A stretch of 64,000 nucleotides of DNA from Neopestalotiopsis rosae (GCA_023078685.1 JALGAS010000006.1:62001-126000), one strand, 5' to 3'; counted from the first letter of the stretch, positions 21,633-34,400 are shown. The notes: generated by a model not told the origin, from the letters alone. A program made the numbers and translations.

Positions 21633-22724
21633 TTATGCTGTGTCCAAAACGACCACTTCCGCATCCGCCTCACCCACGCTCTCCACTGACAACTTGTCTC
21701 CGGCAAAGACACCCTCGACAAACGCACCGTCACCTTCACTCAGGACGTCGTCCCTTCCATCCAGACGCACCTTGGCCTTGCCACCCTTGGTCATGGGCAC
21801 GTGAATGTAGACCTTGCGCTTGTTGCTCTCGCCGGCCTTGCCGCCCACGATCCACTCGAACTTGCTCTCGGGCGCGATGATACCGGCGGCCATGACAAGG
21901 TCGGCGTGGATGGGAATGGTCTCGGGGATGGTGGGCTCGGCCTTCTTCTCCTCGTCGGCGGTGGCGTCGGGCCCGCCCTTGAGGGGGCTCAGGATGGGCA
22001 CGAACCCTTGCTTCTTGTCCTCGTCGGCAAAGTGGCGCGTGTGGTAGCGGGGCGTCAGGCCGCGCCTCCAGGGCATGGCCCAGATCTGCAGGAAGTGGAC
22101 CGTGTCCCGGGTGTGCTCGTTGAACTCGGAGTGGGCGATGCCCGTGCCGCCCGTGGTGAACTGCACGTCGCCCCGGTGCATGCGGTAGAACTTGTCCGAC
22201 TGCCCGCCCTCGCTGCCCTTGCGCAGCATGCTGTCCCGGTGCGTGAGCTCACCGGACAGGATGTAGCTGAAGATTTCAAAGTCCCGGTGCGGGTGCGTGG
22301 GGAAGCCCGTGTTGGGCTTGACCCGGTCCTCGTTGAGCACCCGCAGGTTGCCAAAGTTCATAAAGTCTGGGTTGTACCAGTCGGCGAACGAGAAACTGTG
22401 ATAGGTGTTAAGCCATCCATGGTCGGAGTGGCCCCGGGCACCCGAGCGGTGCGGGACAATCTTTGCGTGAGCGAGTGCCTTTGACATTGTGCTTTTCACA
22501 GCGTTCATTGACTGCTGGATATTCTGATCCACAGAGTCGACTGTTGGCTCCAAAGCTGGAACAGTGGTTGTACGCGTGTTGATATCTTGTGGTTCAGAAG
22601 TAGAACCAAAAGAGGTATTGTTTGATACTATATCCAAGATGGATGTCACTAGTGACTGGTGATTGTATAATAGGATTGCAATTGAAATGACCAGAATCGA
22701 CGACAAGATGGCGAGTCGGGGCAT
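21633..22724 (-). CDS. Pirin family protein with N-terminal membrane anchor
   Basis: Single exon, 363 residues. Residues about 4-20 (LAILSSILVISIAILLY) form a hydrophobic signal-anchor, followed by a 60-residue low-conservation linker. From about residue 88 the protein matches pirins (bicupin fold). Iron ligands are visible as H144 and H146 in THPHRDFEIF and H198 and E200 in GIAHSEF. Related enzymes include bacterial YhhW, a quercetin 2,3-dioxygenase, and human pirin, a nuclear redox cofactor. Most pirins are cytosolic or nuclear and begin near residue 80-85, where an internal Met exists. The start at 22724 is therefore open to doubt, but the hydrophobic stretch argues that it is used. The core is much more GC-rich in third positions than the N-terminal extension. 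Substrate unknown. Confidence 0.85.
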   Translation of the reverse strand: MPRLAILSSILVISIAILLYNHQSLVTSILDIVSNNTSFGSTSEPQDINTRTTTVPALEPTVDSVDQNIQQSMNAVKSTMSKALAHAKIVPHRSGARGHSDHGWLNTYHSFSFADWYNPDFMNFGNLRVLNEDRVKPNTGFPTHPHRDFEIFSYILSGELTHRDSMLRKGSEGGQSDKFYRMHRGDVQFTTGGTGIAHSEFNEHTRDTVHFLQIWAMPWRRGLTPRYHTRHFADEDKKQGFVPILSPLKGGPDATADEEKKAEPTIPETIPIHADLVMAAGIIAPESKFEWIVGGKAGESNKRKVYIHVPMTKGGKAKVRLDGRDDVLSEGDGAFVEGVFAGDKLSVESVGEADAEVVVLDTA

Positions 22725-24684
22725 ATATAGATATAAAAGGACGGCTTCTAGAAGCCGCGAATCTCAAGAGAAGGGATGACAGATGATTAAAAAGGATCAG
22801 GTAATTCGAGAATTCAGGGAGTACCGAGATCTTTTATGACTTGGCATTCTGTATGGTTGGTGATGGTTTTCTACCCAATGACGAGTATTGCTTATGAGCG
22901 ATTAGCTCATGCTGATTGAGACGATTCTGCCCCACTGCGGCTCAGGAACAAGCCAATAATGTGTACGCTGACAGATGCCGTACATCTCCACCGATCTGCT
23001 CAGCGACGCTTGCCTGATTGCCGTCCGACCACTGGAGTCCAGTTTGGAGGGATACATGTTTTTCTATAATATTCCATTGATAGCATTCCCGCAAGTAACA
23101 TGATAGAAGAAGGTGCAGACGGTTCTTGATATAATCTCGTCTTCAGATGGCATTGGCACATTGTTGTCGAGTTGTGCGCGTCGCATTTTCGGCAATTCGG
23201 AAAGTCACTGAGGATTGTGCAGCTTTGGCCTAAGCAGGCGCAAAGCGTACCACCATAGCTCGACGCCAGACGCATCAGTCAGCCGATGACTAAGGTGCCG
23301 TGAGGTCCCATGGGGTTTGTGGTTCGCGGACACCCATGCTTTATCTCAAAGTAGTCGATATTTGGCAGTATTCATAGCTCGTTGCCGCATATCATACTGT
23401 ATTCTAAACACACCTGCCCAAACACTGATGTCGAAGAATTAATACCTACCAGCGTGACTCGTGTGTTGTGTCTTTCTTGTGGAAGATGCGCGACTTTGAT
23501 GCAGCTTAGATTATCCAATAGGGCCTAGAAAGCGGTATCGGCTTTGATCGGCATAGCACTTGTTGTGCCCTTGGTCACTAACATGAATTTTCTGTTTTCA
23601 ATATTCGCGAGAGACAGTGTATACGTTGGCAATATTATGCGCGCTTCTGCCTACATCTAGAATAATGTTACTATATCATATCGCGAATGATACTAAATAA
23701 ACAGATGCGATGGAAATACAATATTGCTACAAATTTTGCAGAGGCAGATGAATTATTTTTCCTAGATTAGAGACCGGTCGCGGAATCATGGAGGAGACAG
23801 CATGCAGTGTAAAAGTCCTGTGAAATACTGACCAATTAAAGACGTGGGATTTCTCCAAAATCGAACCCCACCAAGGCTTCTCCTCCACTTTTATTTTTTT
23901 TCTTCCTTCCTACTTGAAGGCCGTCGCCTCCGACTCCAAAACTTACCCAGTCCAACAAGCTAGAGAAACAATGTCAGACTCGTGCCTCTTCGATTTTTCT
24001 GCATTCAGTGCGTCTGCACTCTCTTGGCAGGGCGTCAAATTCAAGCTCCAAAACGGTCCCTGAACCAGCCCAGATTGGACTTTCTTCACAGGTCCCCTCA
24101 ACGATACAAAGGCCAACCAGACCCCCACCCTTCCGGTTTCCACCCCTCCGTTGAGCCCTGTGAGGTTTCGCCCTACCTTATCCTTATCATTGAGGCTCGT
24201 TTTTTTGCCTCAGTCTCCGGATACCCTGAGCAACATTGCGTAGCCGTGTCGACTCCTTCATCTGGAAATCCGTCACTCCTAGCAATTCAAGGCTTATTCT
24301 CCGAGTCTTCCAAGGTTAGTCAAGCAACCAACTTTTCGTTCTCTCGCTGCCTTCACACCCCACATTGGCATCATCTTTGCCCTGTTTGTCTGTGACGTTC
24401 TTGCTTCGAGCATGCAGCAAGACGTACTCAGGTAACAGAGCGACGAGCCATATCACACTGGCATTGTAGCCCGTTCTTGTACTTGTCAAGAGCGTGGCGC
24501 CAATGCTCTTGTTTTGTTGTTATATGATGAGTACTTTTTTATCAAATGTTCGACTGCCTAGCATACGCTGCGGATACACTATTCACACTCTGATCAACAT
24601 ACCTATACCAATCTTTGATGGCATTTCAGCATTATGTCTTGCGATCCATGAGCTAACCATGTCTTGGAATCAATAGTAGCCAAA
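22725..24684. promoter_or_regulatory. Upstream region and probable long leader of the amidophosphoribosyltransferase gene
   Basis: Roughly the left third is the pirin promoter. A pyrimidine-rich block at about 23880-23920 resembles fungal core promoters, and about 700 bp of CT-rich sequence separates it from the start codon at 24685, which suggests a long transcribed leader. A short upstream frame starts at 23971 (see that entry). Confidence 0.4.
23971..24063 (+). CDS. Possible upstream open reading frame, 30 codons
   Basis: ATG at 23971 in the context AAACAATG is followed by 30 codons (starting MSDSCLFDF) and TGA at 24061. It lies just downstream of the pyrimidine-rich putative promoter and about 620 bp before the main start. 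Whether it is transcribed in the leader or spliced out is unknown. It could tune translation of the purine-synthesis enzyme. A chance frame is quite possible. Confidence 0.2.
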   Translation: MSDSCLFDFSAFSASALSWQGVKFKLQNGP

Positions 24685-26430
24685 ATGTGTGGTATCCTTG
24701 CGCTCATCCTGGGACACATCGGCGACAACCCGATCGCACCCTGCAGAGCCGCAGCAGATGTTCACAATGCGCTCTACTTTCTGCAACATCGAGGTACTAC
24801 ATTCGTATCCTGCTCTAGCTTGGGCTCCAATACTCATACAATATGAACAGGACAAGATGCGTGTGGAATCGCAACCTGCGCGGCAGGAGGTCGAGTGTAC
24901 CAGTGCAAGGGCAACGGAATGGCCGCCGATGTGTTCAAGTCGGGAAACCGCGTGCAGGATCTGCCCGGTTCCATGGCTATCGGCCACCTGAGATACCCAA
25001 CCGCCGGTACATCATCGTCCGCCGAGGCTCAGCCGTTCTACGTGAACAGCCCCTACGGTATCGTCTTCGCCCACAATGGAAACCTCATCAACGCGCGAGA
25101 GCTGCGTGAGTTTCTTGACAAGGAGGCACACAGACACATCAACACCGACAGTGATAGCGAGCTCATGTTGAACATTTTTGCCAATGAACTCAATGAAACT
25201 GGCAAGGCCAGAGTCAACTACGAAGATATCTTCGCAGCGCTCAGCCGCATGTATGCCCGCTGCAAGGGAGGATGGGCATGCACCGCCATGATCGCCGGTT
25301 ACGGCATCCTCGCTTTCCGTGACTCCAACGGTATTCGACCCTTGGTCTTGGGCGAGCGGCAATCAGACACCCTGCCCGGAGCCATGGACTACATGCTGGC
25401 ATCGGAATCCATCGCTCTGAGACAGCTTGGCTTTACCAACATTCGTGATATCAAGCCTGGTGAGGCTGTCTTTTTGGGCAAGGGCAAGGAACCCGTCTTC
25501 CGTCAGGTTGAGGAGCCAAAGTCCTATAGCCCTGATATCTTTGAATACGTCTACTTTGCACGACCTGACACCACCATTGATGGCATCAACGTGCACAAGA
25601 GCAGACAGCAGATGGGCTACAAGCTCGCAGACAAGATTCGGGCGATCCTGGGCGAAGAGGGCATTGCTGAAATCGATGCTGTTATTCCTATCCCGGAGAC
25701 TGCCAACACGTCTGCCGCCTCCGTCGCAGAGAGCTTGAGGAAACCCTATTCTCAAGGGTTTGTCAAGAACCGTTACGTTTTCCGCACTTTTATTATGCCA
25801 GGCCAGAGCCAACGGCAAAAGGGCGTTCGCAGAAAGCTCAGCGCAATTGAATCAGAGTTTGAAGGACGTTGCGTCCTTCTGGTGGATGACAGTATCGTGC
25901 GAGGCACAACCAGCAAGGAAATTGTCGTCATGGCAAGAGAAGCTGGTGCAAAGAAGGTCATCTTCGCATCCTGTGCCCCGCCCATCACACATCCTCACAT
26001 CTTTGGTATCGATTTGGCTAGCCCTGCTGAGTTGATTGCCACAGACCGCGACAGACATGCTGTTGCCAAGATCATTGGTGCCGACGATGTCGTCTACCAA
26101 GATTTGGCTGACCTGAAGGCTGCTTGTGCGGAATGCTCACCCGAGCATGGCCCCAAGGAGTTTGAGGTCGGTGTCTTCTGTGGTAGCTATGTGACACCCG
26201 TGCCCGAGGGATACTTTGATCATCTCTTGGAGCTTCGAGGAAACAAGAAGAAGCCGGTGGGTGCAGCATCTCATTCCAACCCGCAGACCGTAGCAAGCAG
26301 CGGTCCATCTCTCGGAAATGGCGCTGGTCCCAATGGCGAGACTGCTCAGAACCTCGAGCAGCTCCGTGCCACGATTGCATCTCCAGTGCAGCGGGAGGAC
26401 ATTAGCCTTCACAATGTTGCATCGCAATAG
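24685..26430 (+). CDS. ADE4: Amidophosphoribosyltransferase (glutamine PRPP amidotransferase)
   Basis: Two exons, 24685-24793 and 24851-26430, give 562 residues. It converts PRPP and glutamine to phosphoribosylamine, the committed step of de novo purine synthesis in the cytosol. The N-terminal MCGILALI supplies the nucleophilic Cys2 exposed after Met removal (no propeptide). Glutaminase segments include [22 protein letters not shown] and AHNGNL. The PRPP loop [14 protein letters not shown] lies near residues 377-390, and [15 protein letters not shown] follows in the phosphoribosyltransferase domain. The C-terminal tail of about 60 residues is Asn/Gly/Ser-rich and poorly conserved. The intron sits inside the conserved QHRG|QDACG motif. 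Length and motifs are normal for fungal Ade4. Confidence 0.97.
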
Positions 26431-27017
26431 AATAGGCGTCAGGACATTCATTTTCTATAGAAAGGCTTGGTGACTATCATTGCCGTGGATTTTGTGAATA
26501 GACAGCATTGGGATCTCTTTAGGTCGACATGAATCCATAAACATAAGCAAGAAAAAAAAAACAATTTCTTTCCAACAAACGTGCATCTGATTGTGTTCCA
26601 TGTGAAATGCCAAGACTTTGGTTAGTGACTCTTTCTGCCAATTGCCGCGTTGTCAGGTAACAAAACTCCGGGCCTCTGGGGAAAGACTCCGTCGGTTAGA
26701 CCCGCTACCGAAGTCCCCCAATCAGTGATCCATGCCCAATAGGTATGCCCAGACCCAGGGGGAACCGAACCTCGGCAAAATTTCAGCTGTCAAACAACTT
26801 CATGCTGCCATACACGTCCATTTTAAGACGCGCACAGCTGGCCCTTCCTGCATCAGAGTATATCCAAAAGCGTCATCAGACAGATCCTGGCATTGAATTT
26901 GTAACCCACCATCCCATCTCAACGCTGTACGGTGTTATTCTGCAGCTATTGGGAGTGAGCAAAGAGAGACGTGGTCGAAATCTAGACACCAGCCCAATCG
27001 AGGGCGACACCTGAACT
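26431..27017. other. Intergenic: ADE4 3' flank and thioesterase promoter
   Basis: About 590 bp. An A-run near 26551-26561 lies in the ADE4 3' flank. The right half is the thioesterase upstream region. No other feature recognised. Confidence 0.5.
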
Positions 27018-28449
27018 ATGGCAGGCCGCGCGACCTTGATCAAGGCCCCTGAGCTGGACCCTAGCAAGGCTCTGATCGAGAACGCCCTTGAGTTGACGGA
27101 TTTGAGCATTATTGGACCAGTAAGACGAAACTCCATCTTTACATTTGCGTGATATAGTAGTTACATATCTGCTAAAACTTCAATATGTAGGACATTTTTA
27201 CAAATACCAGAGAGTTATGGCATCCGCCAGGGGCTAGGGGTATATATGGCGGCGCTGTGATTGCACAGACCTTGGCGGTATGTATGACCATGAGGCAGTC
27301 CTCGTCCATTCCCTGGCAAAGGCAATTTCAATAACACCCTATGTCTTTTTTTCGCGTCTATTTGCAGGCAGCCCAGCGTACCGTACCTTCAGACTTTGTG
27401 GTACACTCGTATCACTGCTACTTTGTGCTGGCCGGCGACTCGACAGTGCCCATCCTGTACCACGTGGAGCGGGTGCGCGACGGCAAGTCCTTCTGCACCC
27501 GCACGGTGCAGGCGCGGCAGCGCGGCCGGGCCATCTTCACCGTCACCATGTCCTTCACCAAGGACATGGGCGAGGAGGTGGCCAGCCGCGAGGTGCACCA
27601 CGCCGTGGCCATGCCCGCCGGGGTGCGGCCCCCTCCCGAGGACTACGACGAGGAGGAGTTTGGCCGCGGCGGCAGCTCCCCCTTTGAGAGCTACCGCATC
27701 GAGGTGACGGGCGAGCCCGACGAGCCCCCGGCGCGCCGCAAGACGCGGCACTGGGTCCGGGCCCGGGGCCAGATCAGCGAGGCCGGTGGCCACCAGGCGC
27801 ACCTGAGCGCCCTGGCCTACGTCAGCGACAGCTACTTCATCGGCACCGTCAGCCGCATCCACCAGCTCTGGCGCTTCCCCTTCCGCGCCGAGGACTTTGG
27901 CCGGCTGTCGCCCGAGGTCAAGGACCGCGTCACCAAGCTCCTCGACTTTGAGGGCAGCGGCACCATTGACGAGATGAAGGGCCGACCCGCCGTCGGCATG
28001 ATGGTTTCTTTGGACCAGTGAGTGATGAATCCGTCTTCCTGAATAGAGCCGTGTGCTATCTGTAACCACTTCCCGCCTGAGTATGACATGCATGGCGAGC
28101 AGGCAGATCTACCCTTGATGTTACCCCCTCCCTCTCACCACTATTCGTGCCTTTCACCAGAAGACGACGACTTTCTGACACGATTCCGTAGCGTGATATA
28201 TTTCCACAACCCGAAAAAGGTTCGGGCAGATGAGTGGATGTTTGCCGAGATGGAGAGCCCCTGGTCTGGTGACGGACGAGGAGTCGTCACTCAGCGCATC
28301 TTTAGCAAGGACGGCACACTGCTAGCAACATGCCACCAAGAGGTAAGTTCTCAACCCCCACCAGTTCGCGTCGAGTTGCTGCTGATATCATGACTTTACA
28401 GGGCGTCGTGCGCCTCAAGCGGGATGGACCTAGCAGCTCGAAATTGTAG
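27018..28449 (+). CDS. Peroxisomal acyl-CoA thioesterase II (TesB-type double hotdog)
   Basis: Five exons (27018-27119, 27191-27277, 27368-28017, 28192-28342, 28402-28449) give 345 residues in one frame. LWHPPGARGIYGGAVIAQTL is the conserved N-terminal hotdog segment, HSYHCYFVLAGD and VERVRDGKSFCTRTVQA follow, and the C-terminal hotdog has MVSLDHVIYFHNP and ADEWMFAEMESPWSGDGRG. The last exon ends in SKL, a canonical PTS1. The enzyme should hydrolyse fatty acyl-CoA to free acid and CoA in peroxisomes, as does the ScTes1/ACOT8 family, supporting beta-oxidation. The fourth exon joins after an unusually long 174-bp intron that is partly open in frame. The tag is encoded only by the last 48 bases, so splicing fidelity decides localisation. 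Exon 3 is very GC-rich compared with the others. Confidence 0.92.
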
Positions 28450-31400
28450 TTGTACGCTTAAGATACGGGGATGGATAGTCTCTGCAGACTCGGTGAGACG
28501 GGTAGATCTACTAGATCTCTGACAGTAAGATCATCTGGTAAATATTGGTAGACCATTCCAGGATGGGGGGTTTGCCCTGGCGATCGGGGCGCGATTGCAT
28601 TGATAGACTATATCATTTAATATCTCAATTAGAAGCGATCGATCTTTCTTCCACCCAGTGGAATGGTTCATCCTAAGGGCCACCAAGGTATCATGTTGAA
28701 TGGGCAAGGATGATTTCAACAACCAGAGCGGTCTCGAACCCGAGGGGTTGGTACCGCCGCCCATCTACTGTCCTTGTGCGGATCAGTCCAGAACGTGCTG
28801 TGATGGCTTCGTTCGAACGAGACGAAATCCCATGAAGACGTCATTCCGCTTACGCTCTGCTAAAGAAGGAACATCTGAAGTTCACCTGGCAACACCATCT
28901 TCGTGGAATTCGACAAACTTGCAGCGATACTAGCGAGATATATGCCTGAGCTAAGAAGGGCGTCGCACCTGAACAAGAAGTTCTACCATGCATGTTGACG
29001 TTATTCGGAAGGGCCCGAGCGAAGGCGACGAACAGTATAGTGTCAACTATCGTATGTTTTGCCCTACTATTGAATTATTCCGTACCCTTCACTTACCTTT
29101 TCACCAATCAATGGCGGCGAAAAAGACGTGCACAATATAGGGCCAAGGGCAAGGCAAGGACTGAACTAGAGACGTAATTATGATGATGGAGACTCGAGAC
29201 GATTCGTCCGTAATCACTGGGACGGGGGAATTAGACTCTTCTTCGAGCGCCGGGTGATAGGCTAAAAGAGATCCCATCTTTGTTGGTCCTGTGGTGTACT
29301 TGGGGAGGAGCAGGGGAGCTTCTAGATCGCTTACCTGAGCCTACATGCCGGCATTTGTAATCCGCGGGCCATGACTTATTTATTCCACAGCGTGGTGGGC
29401 AGATAGTGCAGCCGCCAAGACGGCAACTTTCCCCCTTCTAAACTCCAGACTTTGTTCCTTTTCTGTGTGACTCCCTTGTAGATTTTTCGGGCCCCATACC
29501 GAGGCTTAAAAAACAGATCTCGTTCGAATAGACCGAGTACTACACTACACATGACAAGATTACCCCCGTCTCAAGCATATGGCTGACTCTTGCGTGGAAT
29601 CCACAAAAGAGCTCCATCCAAGGCTCTTGTATGTATTGTGTGGAATCTTCCTTAATGAAAGGAAAAAAGAGAGGCTCTGAAATAGAGACTGCCTAATTAA
29701 GTAGCCTGCGCCAATGGCATTATATCCAAATGGCACGATGGAAATTTTTTTAGAATTTCCTTTCCCCTCTCATCTTGGCTATGACATAGTAGACATATAT
29801 ATTTTCCGAGAAGCATTAACGCCGAACAAGCGTGCGTGTGTACATGATTGGGTCCGAACCTCTTAGTACAGAAAAGAATAATGTACGGCTCCGAGGAATT
29901 TTTTTTTTACGCAGAACTCTTTTGAAGGCTTTCAAAGCGGCGCTAAACTCTAATGATTCCGCGGAGCTCAGAATGGCAAGTCGGTTCCGGCCGACTGGGT
30001 TTTGTGTTATGAATCGAAAAAAACAAATTTAGGGTCCTTCCATGTACCACGTACGCAACAATTACCGGGCACAAGCATTAACAATAGTTCATTTTTGGAC
30101 GAGGTTGTATTCTATAGTTCCCATGACAGTGTAGATCCCTCCTACTAGGGAGGGTGGGAAAACCCCGAGAATGCAAAAAGAAGACCCCGACGGAGTAAGA
30201 CACAAGAAGCACGGCATCGGCCATGGAAATAGATCCACAGCAAATGGAAAAGGTAAAAAAAAAAAAAGGGAAGGGATGAAAAAAAAAAGTTCTGACTTTT
30301 TTTGGTTAACGCCGAAAATATATGGGCACTCCAGATCGGAGTCTAGGCTTTAAGTACACCCAATGCAGGTAAATCGTGATCCGCTTTCTTAGTAAGAAGT
30401 GGACGGGTTGGAATAAGGGATCCCAACTCTTTCTTTCATCTCAAGGATGCACCTTTCATGAAAATTTGTGGTTTTCTTTTATTTCTCAAAAGTTACTGGA
30501 CCACCTTGGTCAGCGTCTATACTATTGATTTACCCCAAGAAAATTTTCAGTTGCAGATGGCAGATTTTCGATTAGTAGATTTGACAAATTGCGGAGTTTT
30601 TTTGTTCATTCTTCTCCGTTTGGATATCTTGTCTCGTGGACAGGTCGCATTGATGAGAGAGAGAGAGCCCTTTGAATTGGCTGTTACTATAGGTCCAACG
30701 GAAACAAACCCGCACATCGGTGTTAGGTCGGGGCGCGAGAGGTCCCCGCACCCGACCTGGTGTGCATAAACGTGGGCGGTACCTAGGCAGTAGTAGCAGG
30801 TAGTGGACGGACTGGATGACAAGTCCAAGTCCCGTAGTAGGGGAGGCGTCAGGTCAGGGGGCCGCGCGACATAGGAAAATCGACAGGGCGTTTGGAATCC
30901 GTGTCTAGTGTAATCATTCAAAGATGCTAGATGCTAGTAAAACGGAGGCAGATCCCGAGGAGAGAGATTCCAGACTGGTAGATAGAAAAGTCGATCACTA
31001 AACGACAACGATACGCCATTTTCGGGTTGCTGTGACTGTTATACAAAGCCGTCATGAAGGATTGCTGGGATTTCTGACCCCCTTGTCAGATTGTATATCC
31101 GCGGTGCCACAATTACTATTTTTTTTTTTTTCGCACTTGAAAATAATAACGCTGTCCACTGCCTGCAGTCAGTCACCGGTAAGACGGCTCCGGTCATCGG
31201 GTTTTGTGTAGTACTACTGTATTTCTCCTGGACTAATACCGCCCAAACCCAGAAACTTGCCTGCGGAGAATAACAACAGTGCGAAGTGTCTTGGCATAGA
31301 TGGCTTTTTGGAGGAAAAGGGATCTAGGATGAGCGATAATTGAAGCCCGTTATTATTGAGACGAAAAGATACCGGTCGACCTCGGGCGGCGAATCGCAAA

Positions 31401-34400
31401 ATCGGACTTAATGCCAATCCCATATTCCCTCGGAGACGGGATTCGAAACTCGGACGGCGAAGGCCGCATGGATAGTGTAACAATAGCAGCTGCAGTAGCA
31501 CTTGCACCAACAGGAGCGCCAGAAACGGTTACCTACATGACCTACTACTTGTACTTGTAGTGTTAGGGGTGAGTGAGGGACCAGTATTGCCATGATTCCG
31601 GAGTTTTGGGGGGTCCTCCTCCCTTTGGGAAAGAAGGGGACTATGGTAAGTAAGCCGCAATCGGTTCCGGCTGCCGTTCAGCGAGCGAGGATGAGGAAGC
31701 GTCTCAAAAGTGATCGACAGCTAAAGATTGCGAAATGCAACCCTGTCAGGCACCTCGCTACTATCGCGAACGCCCAATGAAAGCGGAGGCGGGTTTAGAA
31801 AGTGGTGCGGTAGGCTTTTCTAGAAGAATTCCATGGGAGGGTCAGTCACGAGAGGGTCTGGCACAATTTTAGAGGTTTGAATTTTTCGAAATCTTTGTTT
31901 GCTGCTGTGTGCTATCTGGCACGCAGAAGCAGAAGGTTTTGCGAAAGCCTACTGCGTGCCCATGTGGGATTGATTATTATCCACTTGCCGAGGCCGCAAA
32001 CAAGGAAGAGGCCGAAAGTGTTCATCCATTGCACGAATCAGGCACACTACACGCATCTGCATGCGTTATCTGATTACTGGACTCGGAAACTTGCCTGCTA
32101 CTACTACCTATTTGAGTAGTACTAGTAGCTCGTGGAACGGGATAGAGTATCAAAGCTCGAAAGCTTGTACTCCCCTCATCCATTTTGATTGTCAGGTTGT
32201 CATGCTGGGATGCGGAGAAAGAAAAGACTGAGACAGAATAGAGAAGCAATGATATCATTGTGCTCTGACAATACCATCCATCCCAGCCTGTCAGAGAATT
32301 ACTGGTGACAAACTTGCAAGCTAGCAGTGATGGACTAGCTGAACTAGTAACGCAGTAGCTTCCAGATGGTGTTACCGTTGCGACGATGTAAACTTTGTTT
32401 TGGAGTTGTCACTGTCACCACTATCGATGGACACCAAGGTCGATGATGGCTTGTCCGCTTGTGTACTATGTATGAGCGAGTAGATCGCGCATCGCGATGG
32501 CATGCAGCCCTACGCCACTGGGATTTTGAGGCTCTCGTGAGAAGAAAATAGCGAGCCAACACCGAAACGACGAGACTTGATATGGACAACGTCCAAGGAA
32601 ACAAAACACGGCTCTTGCAAGCGGGTCTCTTGCACCGCTACAGTAGGTACTATGTACGGAACCTTGAAGATGGAGCCAGACTCTATCTAAAGATGCGCGC
32701 GCGCATATCTTCGTCCAGCGCACATGTCAAGGCCTAGATGCAGCCGCATTCCGAGATAGCTTGTGTGATTCAGGGCAATGGGCTAATGCTTAAAAGTCAG
32801 GCCCGAATGCGACCGTGCTGCAAGGTCATACAGAGCCTCCCTGAGCCATAGTGACAAGTCGCAAGTTTCACGCAAGGATATACGGATATACTAGTGGGCA
32901 CCCTCAGAGTACAACTTCATGCAGGTCGCTGCTCCAAGCCTGTTGTTGAGCAAGAGCTAGCCAGTTGGTCAAGTGGAGAGAGATATCGCAAAGCCACGAG
33001 ATGGACAAGAAGCTGCTGCTGCTACGGACCTTAGGCTCATCAATGAAAAGAATGATCTGGATCTTCAAGAGCCAAGACAAAAACACCCCTTGGTTAAAGG
33101 AGACCTGAGATATAGTACCTGGATTGCTTGCTAGTATAAATGACGGAGCGGATAGCGTGGGCGCGCTCAGCAGATGCCAGTGTGTAAGCGGAGGTTGGGC
33201 TCTCAGTCGACCCCCCGCGACGCCTTGTGCGGCCGCCCTACTTCGTACACAATTAGGTCTACGATGCCTACCTAGCGATAGTACATAGTGCAGATTAGTC
33301 CCAAGAGAAAAAGAACGAGAGCCCCACAAAGTTTTACGTTTGCAGAAGGACGTAGAGCAGCAGTGTCGGGGTCATGCATGACAGGACGACATTGTCGACT
33401 GTAGTCCAAACTTTCCAATGTCGTCACGGAAGCTGCCCACGATGCTGATTGTGCGTAACTCAGGCCAGAAGACTGGAAGTATACATGCCACAATATGCAA
33501 GCATTAGCGGCTGATAGACAGATCACGTAGCAGATGGCTACTCTCGTGGTAATAATGACAAAAGCATGGCGCCTGTTGTGTGTCAACTATCCAATCACAA
33601 CGACGCTGTGACGGGTGCTCAAGTCGACCCTTGTGGTGTTGATCGATCTGCTGGGGCCCCTGGTATGGCAAATTGAATAACTCGGCTTCGGCGCGCGAAA
33701 TTTTGGGGTCCCCTACCATAAACTGTGGCATGGAGGCAGTGAAGTTATGCAAGGACCCCTTCGTTTTCATAACTTTTTAGAACCAAAGGTCGGGAGAAGA
33801 GCAGAATCGAGAGGAAAAACAGGGTCCACGTTGCATTGATTGGTTCGCTCGTTCACTCGGATGGTCTCCTGCTGGAAGACTGCTGCAGGGCTTACTCACC
33901 TCTCCAGTCTCCGAGCTCGTCGGTGTATTCGCGTATGTTGACCTCCGATGTAACTCCAAGTACACCCTTCGTATTCTGCTGCGCGAGCCCAGAAATTATC
34001 TGGCTACCCAAGACTTGGACAAGAAAGCACCATCAGCATTGGCGTCAACCAAGCCACTCGCGATCCTCTCAGGGCCCCCCTTCCCTTTTCATTACTGGGG
34101 AAAAAGGAGGCAAACAAAATCATTTTGTAGATTCCAACAGCAGTTTCAAGAACAGAAGAGAAGATGCAGAGAATCACAATGCAGCCAGGATATGTTGGTT
34201 GGCATGACCCTCAAGCCTCGTCTTCCATTCCATATCCATAATTCACTTTGCTCCACAGCGCGTGCAAAAGAAACAAAAAAGAGAGGCGTCTTCTGTTCTT
34301 CATGTCTCGACGAGGTTCCGCCTCACCTTAGGCATACCTCATCTGGAGTTACCCAGCTAGCGAAATCTTGGCACTCGCGATCTAACGCCAATCCGAAAGT

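Noticed and set aside
27389..28093. 234-codon open frame opposite thioesterase exon 3
   Set aside because: Shadow of a GC3-rich coding exon; the plus-strand frame has clear TesB motifs and splice sites.
28725..28745. tRNA B-box-like sequence (minus strand GGTTCGAGACC)
   Set aside because: The T stem does not pair beyond two base pairs, and no acceptor stem or anticodon arm could be fitted.
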